Positions 15,344 through 23,739 of a stretch of 48,779 nt of DNA are shown one piece after another (the stretch's first letter is position 1; each line of letters begins with the position of its first letter). Where the stretch lies: assembly GCA_903821875.1 (NCBI GenBank), contig CAIJMU010000143.1, positions 1-48,779 on the forward strand, read 5' to 3'. The notes beneath the pieces were generated by a model. It worked only from the letters and a program-made list of their open reading frames with translations. It did no database searches and was not told the origin of the DNA. Origin of the DNA: an uncultured Spirochaetota bacterium. Lineage in GTDB: Bacteria; Spirochaetota; Spirochaetia; Treponematales; Rectinemataceae. The position numbers were made by a program, and so were the translations under genes.

Positions 15344-17167
15344 ATGTGCGGAATCATCGGCTATGTCGGCCCCAAGCGGGCCACTCCCATCCTGCTCGAG
15401 GGCCTGAAGCGCCTCGAATACCGCGGTTACGACTCGGCGGGCGTCGCGGTCGGGCTTCCGGGCTCGCTCACCGTCGTCAAGAAGACAGGGAAGATCGCGG
15501 CGCTGCGCTCGGTGACGCCGAAGGAACTTCCGGGCAACTGGGGCATCGGCCACACGCGTTGGGCGACCCATGGCGGCGTCAACGATGTCAACGCACACCC
15601 ACACCTCGACAGCTCGGGCAAGATCGCGGTCGTACACAACGGGATCATCGAGAACTACCGCACCCTCCGAGGCATGCTCGAGCACGATGGGGTCGTCTTC
15701 AAGAGCGACACCGACTCCGAGGTCATCCCCAATCTCATCGCCCGCTACTTCGAGGGCGACCTCGAGGCGGCGGTGAAGGCAGCGCTCAACCATCTCGAGG
15801 GGACCTACGGCATCGCAGTCGTGCACGCGGACAGGCCCGGCGAGATCGTCGGCGCGAGGAACGGAAGTCCCCTGGTGATCGGCATCGGCGAGGGCGAGAT
15901 GCTCCTGGCCAGTGATGTGACGGCGATGATCGCCCATACCAAGCAGGTGGTCTACCTGAACGACGGGGAGGTCGTCTTCATCGACGCGGAGGGCTACCGG
16001 ACGACGGACCGCGACGACCAGCCGGTGCGCAAGCAGGTCGACGAGGTAACCTGGGAGCTCAACCACATCGAGAAGGGCGACTACCCCTGCTACATGGAAA
16101 AGGAGATATTCGAGCAACCCGAGTCCATCGCGCGGGCCCTGTCGGGGCGCATCGAAAGGGACATAGCTACAGCCAAGCTCGGGGGCCTCAACCTCGACCG
16201 GCGTCACCTCCGCGAGGTCAACAGGGTACGGATAATCGCTGCCGGCACGAGCTGGCACGCTGGTCTCGTCGGCGCCTCCCTCCTCGAAAGCGTTGCACGC
16301 ATCCCCGCCCAGGCGGAACTTGCCAGCGAACTCCGCTACCGCAATCCGGTGGTGGAAAAGGACTCGCTGTGGTTCGCGGTGTCACAGTCGGGGGAGACGG
16401 CCGACACGCTCTACGCGATGCGGGAGATCAAGCGGAAGGGCGGGACCGTGCTCGGCATCTGCAACGTCGTCGGCTCGACGATCGCGCGCGAATCCGACGG
16501 CGGCGTCTATGTGCACTCCGGCCCCGAGATCGCAGTAGCCTCCACCAAGGCCTTTACGAGCCAGCTCGCTGCCTTCTACCTGTTTACGCTCTTTGAGGCC
16601 CGCATGCGGGACCTCTCACAGGAGGAGGGGAAGCGCTTTGTCGAGGCCCTCGAGTCGGTGCCGGCGGCAGTCGCGAAGGTCCTGGCCGGCCGCGACGAGA
16701 TCCAGCGGATCGGGAAGAAATATTCCAAGGCGCGCGACTTCCTCTTCCTCGGACGTGGGCTCATGTATCCCATCGCCCTCGAAGGCGCGCTCAAGCTCAA
16801 GGAAATCTCCTATATCCACGCCGAGGGCTACGCCTCGGGCGAGATCAAGCACGGTCCCATCGCCTTAGTGAGCGAGGAGGTGCCGAGCGTCTTTATCGTG
16901 CCCAACGATGGCCTCCGGGAAAAGAACATCTCCAACATGCGCGAGATCAAGGCGCGTGGTGGCCCCATCATCGCGGTCGGTGTCGAGGGTGACGAGGAGG
17001 TGGCCTCGATAGCAGATGACTTCATCGCTACGCCGCGCATGGACCCGCGATTCTATCCCTTTACGATGGTGGTGCCGCTTCAGCTGCTGGCATATTTCTG
17101 TGCGCTGGACCTCGGACGGGACGTGGACCAGCCTCGCAATCTTGCCAAATCGGTGACCGTCGAATGA
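15344..17167 (+). CDS. glmS: Glutamine-fructose-6-phosphate aminotransferase (isomerising)
   Basis: 607 residues, the normal length. Processing of Met1 exposes the catalytic Cys2 (CGIIGYVG), and the glutaminase domain has GIGHTRWATHG and HNGIIENY. Two SIS domains follow: the first with SQSGETADTLYA, the second with GRGLMYPIALEGALKLKEISYIHAEGY, written here only to identify the phosphate-sugar site. The C-terminus ends NLAKSVTVE, as is typical. It makes glucosamine 6-phosphate for peptidoglycan and lipid synthesis. AGGAG lies six bases before the ATG. No glmS ribozyme sequence was recognised in the 170-base leader. Confidence 0.96.
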   Translation: MCGIIGYVGPKRATPILLEGLKRLEYRGYDSAGVAVGLPGSLTVVKKTGKIAALRSVTPKELPGNWGIGHTRWATHGGVNDVNAHPHLDSSGKIAVVHNGIIENYRTLRGMLEHDGVVFKSDTDSEVIPNLIARYFEGDLEAAVKAALNHLEGTYGIAVVHADRPGEIVGARNGSPLVIGIGEGEMLLASDVTAMIAHTKQVVYLNDGEVVFIDAEGYRTTDRDDQPVRKQVDEVTWELNHIEKGDYPCYMEKEIFEQPESIARALSGRIERDIATAKLGGLNLDRRHLREVNRVRIIAAGTSWHAGLVGASLLESVARIPAQAELASELRYRNPVVEKDSLWFAVSQSGETADTLYAMREIKRKGGTVLGICNVVGSTIARESDGGVYVHSGPEIAVASTKAFTSQLAAFYLFTLFEARMRDLSQEEGKRFVEALESVPAAVAKVLAGRDEIQRIGKKYSKARDFLFLGRGLMYPIALEGALKLKEISYIHAEGYASGEIKHGPIALVSEEVPSVFIVPNDGLREKNISNMREIKARGGPIIAVGVEGDEEVASIADDFIATPRMDPRFYPFTMVVPLQLLAYFCALDLGRDVDQPRNLAKSVTVE

Positions 17168-17213
17168 GGACGGTCCCCTGGGCTTCTGCCTGAGCCCTCG
17201 TCTACCACCCTGC

Positions 17214-17711
17214 GTGCTGGCGCTCCTTGTGCTGGCAGCGGGCGGCCTTGCCGGCGGTGCCCAGACCGCCGCGCCCCCCGGCGGAATCGTCGCGGGCGGC
17301 ATGCCCCTGGCTGCCCCTCCCGGCCGAGGCCTCCTGGCGGAGGGTCCCGCCAGGGTGGGGGGGCTGCCATTTTTCCCTTCCAATGCGACGCCTGCGCTTT
17401 CGGGAACCTATCTTGTCGGCCCGGATCGCATCACTTTCTGGTTTACCCGTTCGGCGCAATTTTTCAGCGAGTCCTGGAAGGACTATCCCGCCCTGGCAAG
17501 CGCTACGGGAGTGCCCTCCTCGCTGCTTGTCCTTGATGGCCGGCAGGTTTTCGCCCTTCGGTGGAAGGATCACTGCCTTTTCCTCTCTGCCCCTGCCGGG
17601 CGCGAACTGTCTCGTGCCTTTATCGTAGCCTTTGTCCGGCGATTTTCGTTTTTCTACGGGACTGCCGCCACTGACGCCGAACTTTCCTTCCCTGCAGCCG
17701 TCGACTTCTGA
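17214..17711 (+). CDS. Small secreted protein of unknown function
   Basis: About 165 residues starting at a GTG. The frame is open further upstream, past the glmS stop, without an ATG, so the true start is uncertain. The first 20 residues are strongly hydrophobic (LALLVLAAGGLAGGA) and end in an Ala-x-Ala-like site, consistent with a signal peptide. A Pro/Ala/Gly linker precedes a C-terminal domain with FFPSNATPALSGTYLVGPDR and ITFWFTRSAQFFSESW. No family was recognised. It begins 46 bases after glmS and may be read from the same transcript. Confidence 0.55.
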   Translation: MLALLVLAAGGLAGGAQTAAPPGGIVAGGMPLAAPPGRGLLAEGPARVGGLPFFPSNATPALSGTYLVGPDRITFWFTRSAQFFSESWKDYPALASATGVPSSLLVLDGRQVFALRWKDHCLFLSAPAGRELSRAFIVAFVRRFSFFYGTAATDAELSFPAAVDF

Positions 17712-17719
17712 TTTTTCGA

Positions 17720-17748
17720 TTGTGCCTCTGCCCACCCTCGTCTATACT
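17720..17748 (+). promoter_or_regulatory. Promoter of the liv operon
   Basis: TTGTGC (17720-17725) and TATACT (17743-17748) lie 17 bases apart, in the gap between the small secreted protein gene and the binding-protein gene. This would give a 5' leader of about 115 bases. No riboswitch or operator palindrome was identified in that leader. Confidence 0.6.
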
Positions 17749-17869
17749 TCCCCTACGTTTACGCATTGGCTGACCAGTCCTCGATCGGATTCCGATCCCT
17801 GCCCTCCGCGGAGCAGAACTCTGTGGGCAGGGTAGTGTACTGGTTTGCCGGAACCAACAGGAGGTTTCA

Positions 17870-19087
17870 ATGCGACTTCGCACTTTTGGTATCGCGCTTC
17901 TCGTCGCCTCGATCGCACTGGCCGGATCACTCGCCCTTGTGGGCTGTGCGGGCAGCGGCTCGTCCGGCAACACGGTCAAGATCGGCTGGTTCGGCCCGCT
18001 CACCGGCGACAGTGCCCTGTGGGGACAGGCCGAGTTCAACACCTTCAAGATGATGGCCGACGACTACAATGCCGCGGGCGGCATCGACGTCGGTGGCAAG
18101 AAGTACAAGATCGAGGCCATCGGCTACGATGACAAGGGCGATTCCACCGAAGCCGTCAATGTCGCCAAGCGCCTGATCACCCAGGACAAGGTCTCGGCCA
18201 TCGTCGGACCCCAGGGTTCGGGCGAAGCCATCCCGATCGTACCTATTGCGAACGAGAACAAGATTCCCGTAGTCGCCACCACGGCGACCAACCCCAAGGT
18301 CACGGTTGCGGATGATGGCAGCGTCAATCCCTACATGTACCGCGCCTGCTTCACCGACCCCTACCAGGGCAAGGTCGCCGCCTTCTACGCATTCCAGAAA
18401 CTCGGCAAGAAGTCCGCCGCCATCCTCATGACGATCGACGATCCCTATTCGGCGGGCCTCTCCCAGTACTTCAAGGAAGCCTTCGAGAAGCTGGGCGGAA
18501 AGGTCGTCGAGGAAGTGAGCTTCACCTCCGGCGAAAAGGATTTCCGTGCGCCCCTCACCAAGATCAAGGCTGCCAAGCCCGACATCATTTTCATGCCTAA
18601 CTATTACAATGATGTCGCTCTCTCGGCCAGGCAGGCCCGCGACCTCGGCATCGACCAGGTCCTGCTGGGCGGCGACGGCTGGCCCTCGGAGAACCTCATC
18701 GAGCTCGCAGGCAATGCCCTCGAGGGTGGCTACTTCATCAACCACCTCGACTTCGACGGAGCCGCCGCCAAGCCCTTCCGTGACGAGTACAAGACCAAGT
18801 ACCAGAAGAACGCCGAGCTCAATTCCTACATGGTCCACGACGCCCTTGTCATGGTCATCGATGCCATCAAGCGCGCCAAGTCGATCAAGGGCGAGGACAT
18901 CAAGAAGGCCCTCGATACCTGCGATCTCCAGGCCGCCACCGGCGCCAACGGCGATACCATGACCAACCCGATCACCGGTCACATCAAGATCGGTCCAAAC
19001 CACGACCCCGTCGGCAAGACCGCCTGGCTCACCAAGATCATCGGTCCCGACATGAAGTTCCAGGAATCCTTCGCAGCGGAAGAATAA
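17870..19087 (+). CDS. livJ: Branched-chain amino acid-type ABC transporter binding lipoprotein
   Basis: The 405-residue protein begins with a lipoprotein signal ending in LVGC (Cys26). The mature part is a type I periplasmic-binding fold: VKIGWFGPLTGDSALWGQ, ITQDKVSAIVGPQGSGEA, VPIANENKIPVVATTATNP, and TAWLTKIIG near the end. Relatives bind leucine, isoleucine, valine, other amino acids, urea or aromatic acids; the ligand here cannot be read. AGGAGG lies five bases before the ATG. It is the first gene of a complete livJHMGF operon, and a strong hairpin follows it. Confidence 0.9.
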   Translation: MRLRTFGIALLVASIALAGSLALVGCAGSGSSGNTVKIGWFGPLTGDSALWGQAEFNTFKMMADDYNAAGGIDVGGKKYKIEAIGYDDKGDSTEAVNVAKRLITQDKVSAIVGPQGSGEAIPIVPIANENKIPVVATTATNPKVTVADDGSVNPYMYRACFTDPYQGKVAAFYAFQKLGKKSAAILMTIDDPYSAGLSQYFKEAFEKLGGKVVEEVSFTSGEKDFRAPLTKIKAAKPDIIFMPNYYNDVALSARQARDLGIDQVLLGGDGWPSENLIELAGNALEGGYFINHLDFDGAAAKPFRDEYKTKYQKNAELNSYMVHDALVMVIDAIKRAKSIKGEDIKKALDTCDLQAATGANGDTMTNPITGHIKIGPNHDPVGKTAWLTKIIGPDMKFQESFAAEE

Positions 19088-19111
19088 TCCCGGAGGAAGC
19101 AAACCACGGGG

Positions 19112-19138
19112 CACGGAGGAGTACTCAACTCCTCCGTG
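19112..19138 (+). terminator. Hairpin between livJ and livH
   Basis: CACGGAGGAGT and ACTCCTCCGTG form a perfect 11-pair stem with a five-base loop, 25 bases after the livJ stop. There is no long T-run. It probably works as a partial terminator or 3' stabiliser, which would yield more binding protein than permease. Confidence 0.65.
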
Positions 19139-19196
19139 TTCTCTATTCTACCGTGGTGACCCCAACTATCTCCCGCCCACCCAAGGAGAGCCACGG

Positions 19197-20075
19197 ATGC
19201 TCCAGTTCGTACAGCAGCTCGTCAATGGACTTTCGATCGGTTCGATCTATGCCCTTATGGCCGTCGGTTATTCGCTCGTGTACTCGATCATGAACTTCTC
19301 GAACTTCGCCCATGGCTCGGTTATAATGCTCGGGGCCTATTTCGGTTTCTTTGCCATGCGGCTTTTGGGCCTGCCCTTCGCCGTGGCTGTCCTCGTCGCC
19401 GCTGCGGGCACTGCCCTCGTCGCAGTTGTGCTTGAGCGCCTTGCCTACAAGCCGCTCCGCGACAGGAAGGCGCCCTTCCTGTATTTCATCATCACCGCGA
19501 TGGGCGCTTCCATCTTCATCGACAATTTCGTCATTGCCACGATCGGTCCGACCCCGAAGATGTATCCCGATGTCTTCGGCCAGGGGCCCATCATTCTCGG
19601 CGACATCGCGATAGGCCGGGTAGACCTTGCGATGTTCGCCATCTCGGCTGTCTGCCTTGCCGCCCTCATCGTGTTCATCGACCACACGAGGCTCGGAAAG
19701 GCCATCCAGGCAACTGCCTACAACATGAAAGCCAGCGCCCTCATGGGCATCAACCCCAGTTTTGTCATAATACTGGTATTCGCCATCGGAGGGGCCCTCG
19801 CCGGCATCGCGGGAGTCCTCTACGGCATGAAGTACCAGGTCTTTCCGCAGATTGGCGCAATTACCCTTAAATCGTTCATAGCGGCGGTCTTCGGCGGCCT
19901 CGGCAGCCTTCCCGGCGCCCTTCTGGGCGCCCTCCTCCTCGGGCTCATCGAGACTTTCGTTTCCGGCTACCTTTCCACCCAGTACCGCGACCTCATCGCC
20001 TTCATCATCCTCATTGCGATGCTCGTCGTGCGCCCCTCCGGCATCATGGGCAAGAGTTCGGAAGACAAGGCCTAA
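19197..20075 (+). CDS. livH: Branched-chain amino acid ABC transporter permease LivH
   Basis: 292 residues with about eight membrane segments. QLVNGLSIGSIYALMAVGYSLVY at the N-terminus (shown to identify the family), MNFSNFAHGSVIMLGAYF and AAVFGGLGSLPGALLGALLLG near the C-terminus are hallmark LivH blocks; the last should contact the ATPases. AAGGAG precedes the ATG. It forms the membrane channel with LivM. Confidence 0.93.
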   Translation: MLQFVQQLVNGLSIGSIYALMAVGYSLVYSIMNFSNFAHGSVIMLGAYFGFFAMRLLGLPFAVAVLVAAAGTALVAVVLERLAYKPLRDRKAPFLYFIITAMGASIFIDNFVIATIGPTPKMYPDVFGQGPIILGDIAIGRVDLAMFAISAVCLAALIVFIDHTRLGKAIQATAYNMKASALMGINPSFVIILVFAIGGALAGIAGVLYGMKYQVFPQIGAITLKSFIAAVFGGLGSLPGALLGALLLGLIETFVSGYLSTQYRDLIAFIILIAMLVVRPSGIMGKSSEDKA

Positions 20076-20084
20076 GGAGCACCC

Positions 20085-20987
20085 ATGGAATACATACTCG
20101 GCATCTTCGAGCTGTCGGCGATCAACCTGGTTGCCGTCCTGGGGCTCTCTATACTCACCGGTTTCACGGGGCTGTTTTCCTTTGGACACGCTGGCTTCAT
20201 GGCGATCGGGGCCTACCTTTCAGCCATCCTCACGAAGAACTTCCACCTTCCCTTCGTGGTCGGCATCCTGGCGGCAGGGCTGGCTGCGGGGCTCGTGAGC
20301 CTCCTCCTCGGACGGCTCACCCTCAAGCTCAAGGGAGACTATTTCTGCATCGCCACGATGGGCTTCGGCGAGGCGGTTCGGCTGGTCTTCTCGAACTGGA
20401 CCTATGTCAATGGCGCGCGGGGAATGGCAAGCATTCCTAAGTACGATGATCTTTCCCTCGCGATTCCCTTTGTCACGGCCCTTGTCGCTGTGGTCGTCTC
20501 GTGGAACCTCGTGAACTCGAGGCAGGGACGCAACATGGTCGCCGTCCGCGAGGAGGAACTCGCCGCGCAGATGGCCGGAATCGACGTGCTGCGGTCCAAG
20601 ATGACCGCCCTCGTGGTCAGCGCGATCCTTGCAGGCATCGCCGGGGCGTTGATGGCGAACTTCATCGGCTTCATCGCCCCGAAGACCTTCAACATGACCA
20701 AGTCCACGGAACTTACCATAATCGTGATATTCGGCGGCCTGGGTTCCATCTCGGGATCGGTCGTCGGGGCCTTTATCCTGACTGCGCTGCCCGAGGTCTT
20801 CCGCGCCTTCTCCGACTGGCGCCTGGTGTTCTACGGGCTGGCGGTCATCGTCATCATGGTAGGACGCCCCCAGGGCCTCCTCGGGGGCATGGAACTCACG
20901 CCGTCGGGCTTCAGGAAAAGCATGGCAGCCAGGAGGGCCCGGGCTGAATTCGCCAGGCTCAAGGCAGAGGGCGGGGGTGCTGCGTGA
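20085..20987 (+). CDS. livM: Branched-chain amino acid ABC transporter permease LivM
   Basis: 300 residues with about eight hydrophobic segments. LTGFTGLFSFGHAGFMAIGA, LKGDYFCIATMGFGEAVRLV and VIFGGLGSISGSVVGAFIL are the family blocks. It begins nine bases after livH, and its last four bases overlap the GTG start of livG. It pairs with LivH as the second permease subunit. Confidence 0.93.
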   Translation: MEYILGIFELSAINLVAVLGLSILTGFTGLFSFGHAGFMAIGAYLSAILTKNFHLPFVVGILAAGLAAGLVSLLLGRLTLKLKGDYFCIATMGFGEAVRLVFSNWTYVNGARGMASIPKYDDLSLAIPFVTALVAVVVSWNLVNSRQGRNMVAVREEELAAQMAGIDVLRSKMTALVVSAILAGIAGALMANFIGFIAPKTFNMTKSTELTIIVIFGGLGSISGSVVGAFILTALPEVFRAFSDWRLVFYGLAVIVIMVGRPQGLLGGMELTPSGFRKSMAARRARAEFARLKAEGGGAA

Positions 20988-21793
20988 GTCCGGAAAACAG
21001 CCAGGCGGGAAGCGGCGGCGCGCAACCCATCCTCGAGCTCAAGGGCCTCACCAAGCGCTTCGGCGGCCTCACTGCGGTCAACGAGGTGAGCTTCACGGTC
21101 ACCGAGGGCGGAATATCGGGCCTGATTGGCCCCAATGGAGCCGGCAAGACGACGGTCTTCAACCTCATCACCGGCGTCTACAGGGTTTCTTCAGGCGATA
21201 TCCTCTTCAGGGGCAGATCCATCGCAAACCAGGAACCCTTCAGGATCGCTGACGCCGGCGTGACACGTACCTTCCAGAACATCAGGCTTTTCAAGAACCT
21301 TTCGGTCCTCGACAACGTCCTGACAGCCTGCCATACCAGCGCGCGCTATGGCCTGTTCGAGGCCTTCTTCAGGCTGCCGATCTTTGCGCGGGAGGAGAAG
21401 GCCCTGCGTGAGAAGGCCATGGAGCTCCTCGGAATCATGGGCCTGGCCGAACGGGCCGACATCATTTCCAACAACCTGCCTTACGGACTCCAGCGCCGCC
21501 TTGAGATAACACGCGCCCTTGCCCTCGATCCGAAGCTCCTCCTCCTCGACGAGCCAGCTGCGGGCATGAATCCCGACGAGACCATCCAGCTCATGAACCT
21601 GATCGCGGAGATCCGGAGGAAGTTCAAGCTTTCGGTCCTCGTCATCGAGCACCATATGGACCTGATCATGGGGATCTGCGAGCACATCCACGTGCTCAAT
21701 TTCGGATGTACCCTCGCTGACGGCCAGCCCGAGCTTGTAGCCAACGATCCGAAGGTGGTCGAAGCCTACCTTGGCGCGGAGGAAACGGAATGA
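20984..21793 (+). CDS. livG: Branched-chain amino acid ABC transporter ATPase LivG
   Basis: 269 residues, GTG start overlapping the livM stop (GTGA). Walker A is GPNGAGKTT (about residues 46-54), and the Q-loop region is FQNIRLFKNLSV. The signature loop is LPYGLQRRLEI instead of LSGGQ, as usual in LivG; Walker B is LLLLDEPAAGMNP. The C-terminus ends with the conserved VEAYLG. It powers transport together with LivF. Confidence 0.94.
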   Translation: MSPENSQAGSGGAQPILELKGLTKRFGGLTAVNEVSFTVTEGGISGLIGPNGAGKTTVFNLITGVYRVSSGDILFRGRSIANQEPFRIADAGVTRTFQNIRLFKNLSVLDNVLTACHTSARYGLFEAFFRLPIFAREEKALREKAMELLGIMGLAERADIISNNLPYGLQRRLEITRALALDPKLLLLDEPAAGMNPDETIQLMNLIAEIRRKFKLSVLVIEHHMDLIMGICEHIHVLNFGCTLADGQPELVANDPKVVEAYLGAEETE

Positions 21794-22515
21794 GCATGCT
21801 TGAAGTCAGGGACCTCCATGTTTCCTACGGAGGCATCCGCGCCTTGAAAGGTGTTTCGCTCAGGGTGGAGGAGGGCGAGATCGTGACCATAATCGGGGCC
21901 AATGGCGCAGGGAAGTCGACCCTCCTCAACGCGATCTCGGGTTTCCTCAAGCCCGGCAATGGCGAGGTGACCTTCAAGGGCGGGAAGATCGGCATGAAGG
22001 CCTCGAAGATCGTCAAGGCCGGCATCTGCCACGTCCCCGAGGGCAGGCTCATCTTCGCCAACCTCAGCGTCGAGGACAACCTCAGGCTCGGAGCCTACCT
22101 GCGCAACGACCGGAAGAAGATCGCCGCCGACCTCGAGCGGGTCTACGAACTCTTCCCCCGGCTCAGGGAGAGAATGAAGCAATTGTCAGGAACCCTGTCC
22201 GGGGGCGAGCAGCAGATGCTCGCGATGGGGCGGGCCCTGATGACGGACGGGGACCTGGTGCTCCTCGACGAGCCCTCCCTCGGCCTGGCACCCCTCCTCG
22301 TAAAGACTGTCTTTGACATAATCGTGGAGTTCCGGGGCCTCGGGAAGACGATCCTCCTGGTCGAGCAGAACGCCTACAAGGCACTCCGGATCGCCGACAG
22401 GGCCTATGTCCTCGAGCAGGGGCACATCGTGAAGACCGGAGTGGCCCGCGAGATCGCGGAGGACCCGGCCATCAAGGCAGCCTATCTCGGCGCGAAATCG
22501 ACGCCGGTTACCTAG
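21790..22515 (+). CDS. livF: Branched-chain amino acid ABC transporter ATPase LivF
   Basis: 241 residues. The ATG overlaps the livG stop (ATGA). Walker A is GANGAGKST, the signature LSGGEQQMLAMGRALM, and Walker B LVLLDEPSLGLAP, followed by the H-loop-equivalent LLVEQNAYKAL. The C-terminal AAYLG is typical of LivF. It is the last gene of the operon; a GC-rich tandem repeat starts at its stop codon. Confidence 0.94.
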   Translation: MSMLEVRDLHVSYGGIRALKGVSLRVEEGEIVTIIGANGAGKSTLLNAISGFLKPGNGEVTFKGGKIGMKASKIVKAGICHVPEGRLIFANLSVEDNLRLGAYLRNDRKKIAADLERVYELFPRLRERMKQLSGTLSGGEQQMLAMGRALMTDGDLVLLDEPSLGLAPLLVKTVFDIIVEFRGLGKTILLVEQNAYKALRIADRAYVLEQGHIVKTGVAREIAEDPAIKAAYLGAKSTPVT

Positions 22516-22556
22516 CCGGCGGCCGGGGAGGCCGGCGGCCGGGGAGGCCGGCGGCG
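22515..22556 (+). repeat. 16-base GC-rich tandem repeat after livF
   Basis: The unit GCCGGCGGCCGGGGAG occurs twice in full (22515-22530 and 22531-22546), followed by a partial copy ending at 22556. Each unit contains the palindrome GCCGGC, so single-stranded copies can fold. It lies between the convergent livF and the next gene and may act as a transcription barrier. Confidence 0.8.
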
Positions 22557-22564
22557 CGATCCGG

Positions 22565-23677
22565 TCAGTTGGTGGGCGGCCCTGAGAGGGTCATCCGATT
22601 AGTGAAGGAGGCCTGGTCCGGTTCGGAGCCAGGCTTCCGGGCCAATGCTTCCTGCGCCGGATCAAAGAGCCCGGCGAGGTCGAAGAGGAGGGGGAAGTCG
22701 CTTGGTACCCTGGTGTTGAGGTACTCCTCGCTGCGGTCGCCCCGGGCTTGTTCGGCCGGGACGCGTCCGGCGAGGGCCACCCAGGTACGGAGCGGAGAAG
22801 AGGTCGATTCGCCCCGCTCGAAACTGAGTTCCTGTGCGCGGAGGATATCCCTGATCCGGGTGTGGAGGGCGGGGGCATAGTAGCTGGGATTGAGGAGCTC
22901 GTCGAATTGCCAGTCGATCCAGGTCCTCCAGTCGAAGGTGGCTACTCGCTCGAGGGATCCATCGTCCTCGAAGCTGAAATAGTGTGAAAGCTCCTTGAAA
23001 AACTGATAGCCCTTCCAGTTGGCCCGCAGGTCTCCGAAGGAAAAGACCCCATCGATAGCCACGCCATACCAGCCCCACTCGGTGCCGACTCCGTAGTCGA
23101 TGGCGGCCTGGTCGTCCCTGCCATGCCGGGAAACAAGCCAGTACTCGTAGCCCTGGTCGAAGAAATGGTCGATCTTGTCGGTGCCGGTAAGGACGCCATT
23201 GATCTTCATCACCTGGGCTTCATTGAAGCCGGGGAGGTAAATGTCCCTGTATATATTGTCCCGGATAGTCAGGACATAACTGCCCTGGTCGGAACGGTTT
23301 TCCAGCCAGGACTGGAGGGGACCGCGACCTACCTTGCTGAAGGCGCGCATCAAGGTGAGTTCTGGCGGAAAAACTTCCTCTTCCTGGGGAAGGAAGAGGC
23401 GGTTTTCCCTGGCCAGGGCGTTATGGATCATCAGGGCAAGGTAGCCTTCGCGCTCGGAGTCGTCTGGCTGTTTCTGTGCGCTGCGGAAGCGGAGGTTGTA
23501 GTCCTCTACAGCGAGGTCGAGAAAGGCGTTGGTCTGGGCGTTGACCCTGTCTATGGAGTCAGGCAGGGTCGTTTCGTAGACATCCCGGAGGGTAAACTGG
23601 TCGCACTCCGTCGCCAAGGCCATGGTGACGACCGAGCCGGACAGGAGTAGCGCAGAGACAAGCCGAAGCTGCATCAT
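22565..23677 (-). CDS. Secreted protein of unknown function
   Basis: A 370-residue protein with a signal peptide (MMQLRLVSALLLSGSVVTMALA) and a cysteine just after the cleavage region. The middle has notable conserved-looking blocks: DKIDHFFDQGYEYW, IDYGVGTEWGWYGV, GVFSFGDLRANWKGYQFF and DDGSLERVATFDW. These resemble parts of an extracellular enzyme or binding protein, but I do not recognise the family. It is convergent with the liv operon and on the same strand as, but separated by 62 bases from, the adenine deaminase gene. It has no membrane segment after the signal. Confidence 0.7.
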   Translation of the reverse strand: MMQLRLVSALLLSGSVVTMALATECDQFTLRDVYETTLPDSIDRVNAQTNAFLDLAVEDYNLRFRSAQKQPDDSEREGYLALMIHNALARENRLFLPQEEEVFPPELTLMRAFSKVGRGPLQSWLENRSDQGSYVLTIRDNIYRDIYLPGFNEAQVMKINGVLTGTDKIDHFFDQGYEYWLVSRHGRDDQAAIDYGVGTEWGWYGVAIDGVFSFGDLRANWKGYQFFKELSHYFSFEDDGSLERVATFDWRTWIDWQFDELLNPSYYAPALHTRIRDILRAQELSFERGESTSSPLRTWVALAGRVPAEQARGDRSEEYLNTRVPSDFPLLFDLAGLFDPAQEALARKPGSEPDQASFTNRMTLSGPPTN

Positions 23678-23739
23678 ATGCCCCCCAAATCTAGCGCATC
23701 ATGCCGTGAATTCCTGCATCATGACAATGTGCCTTTCCT

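Noticed and set aside
22515-22556. CRISPR array
   Set aside because: Repeats abut with no spacers and are only 16 bases long.
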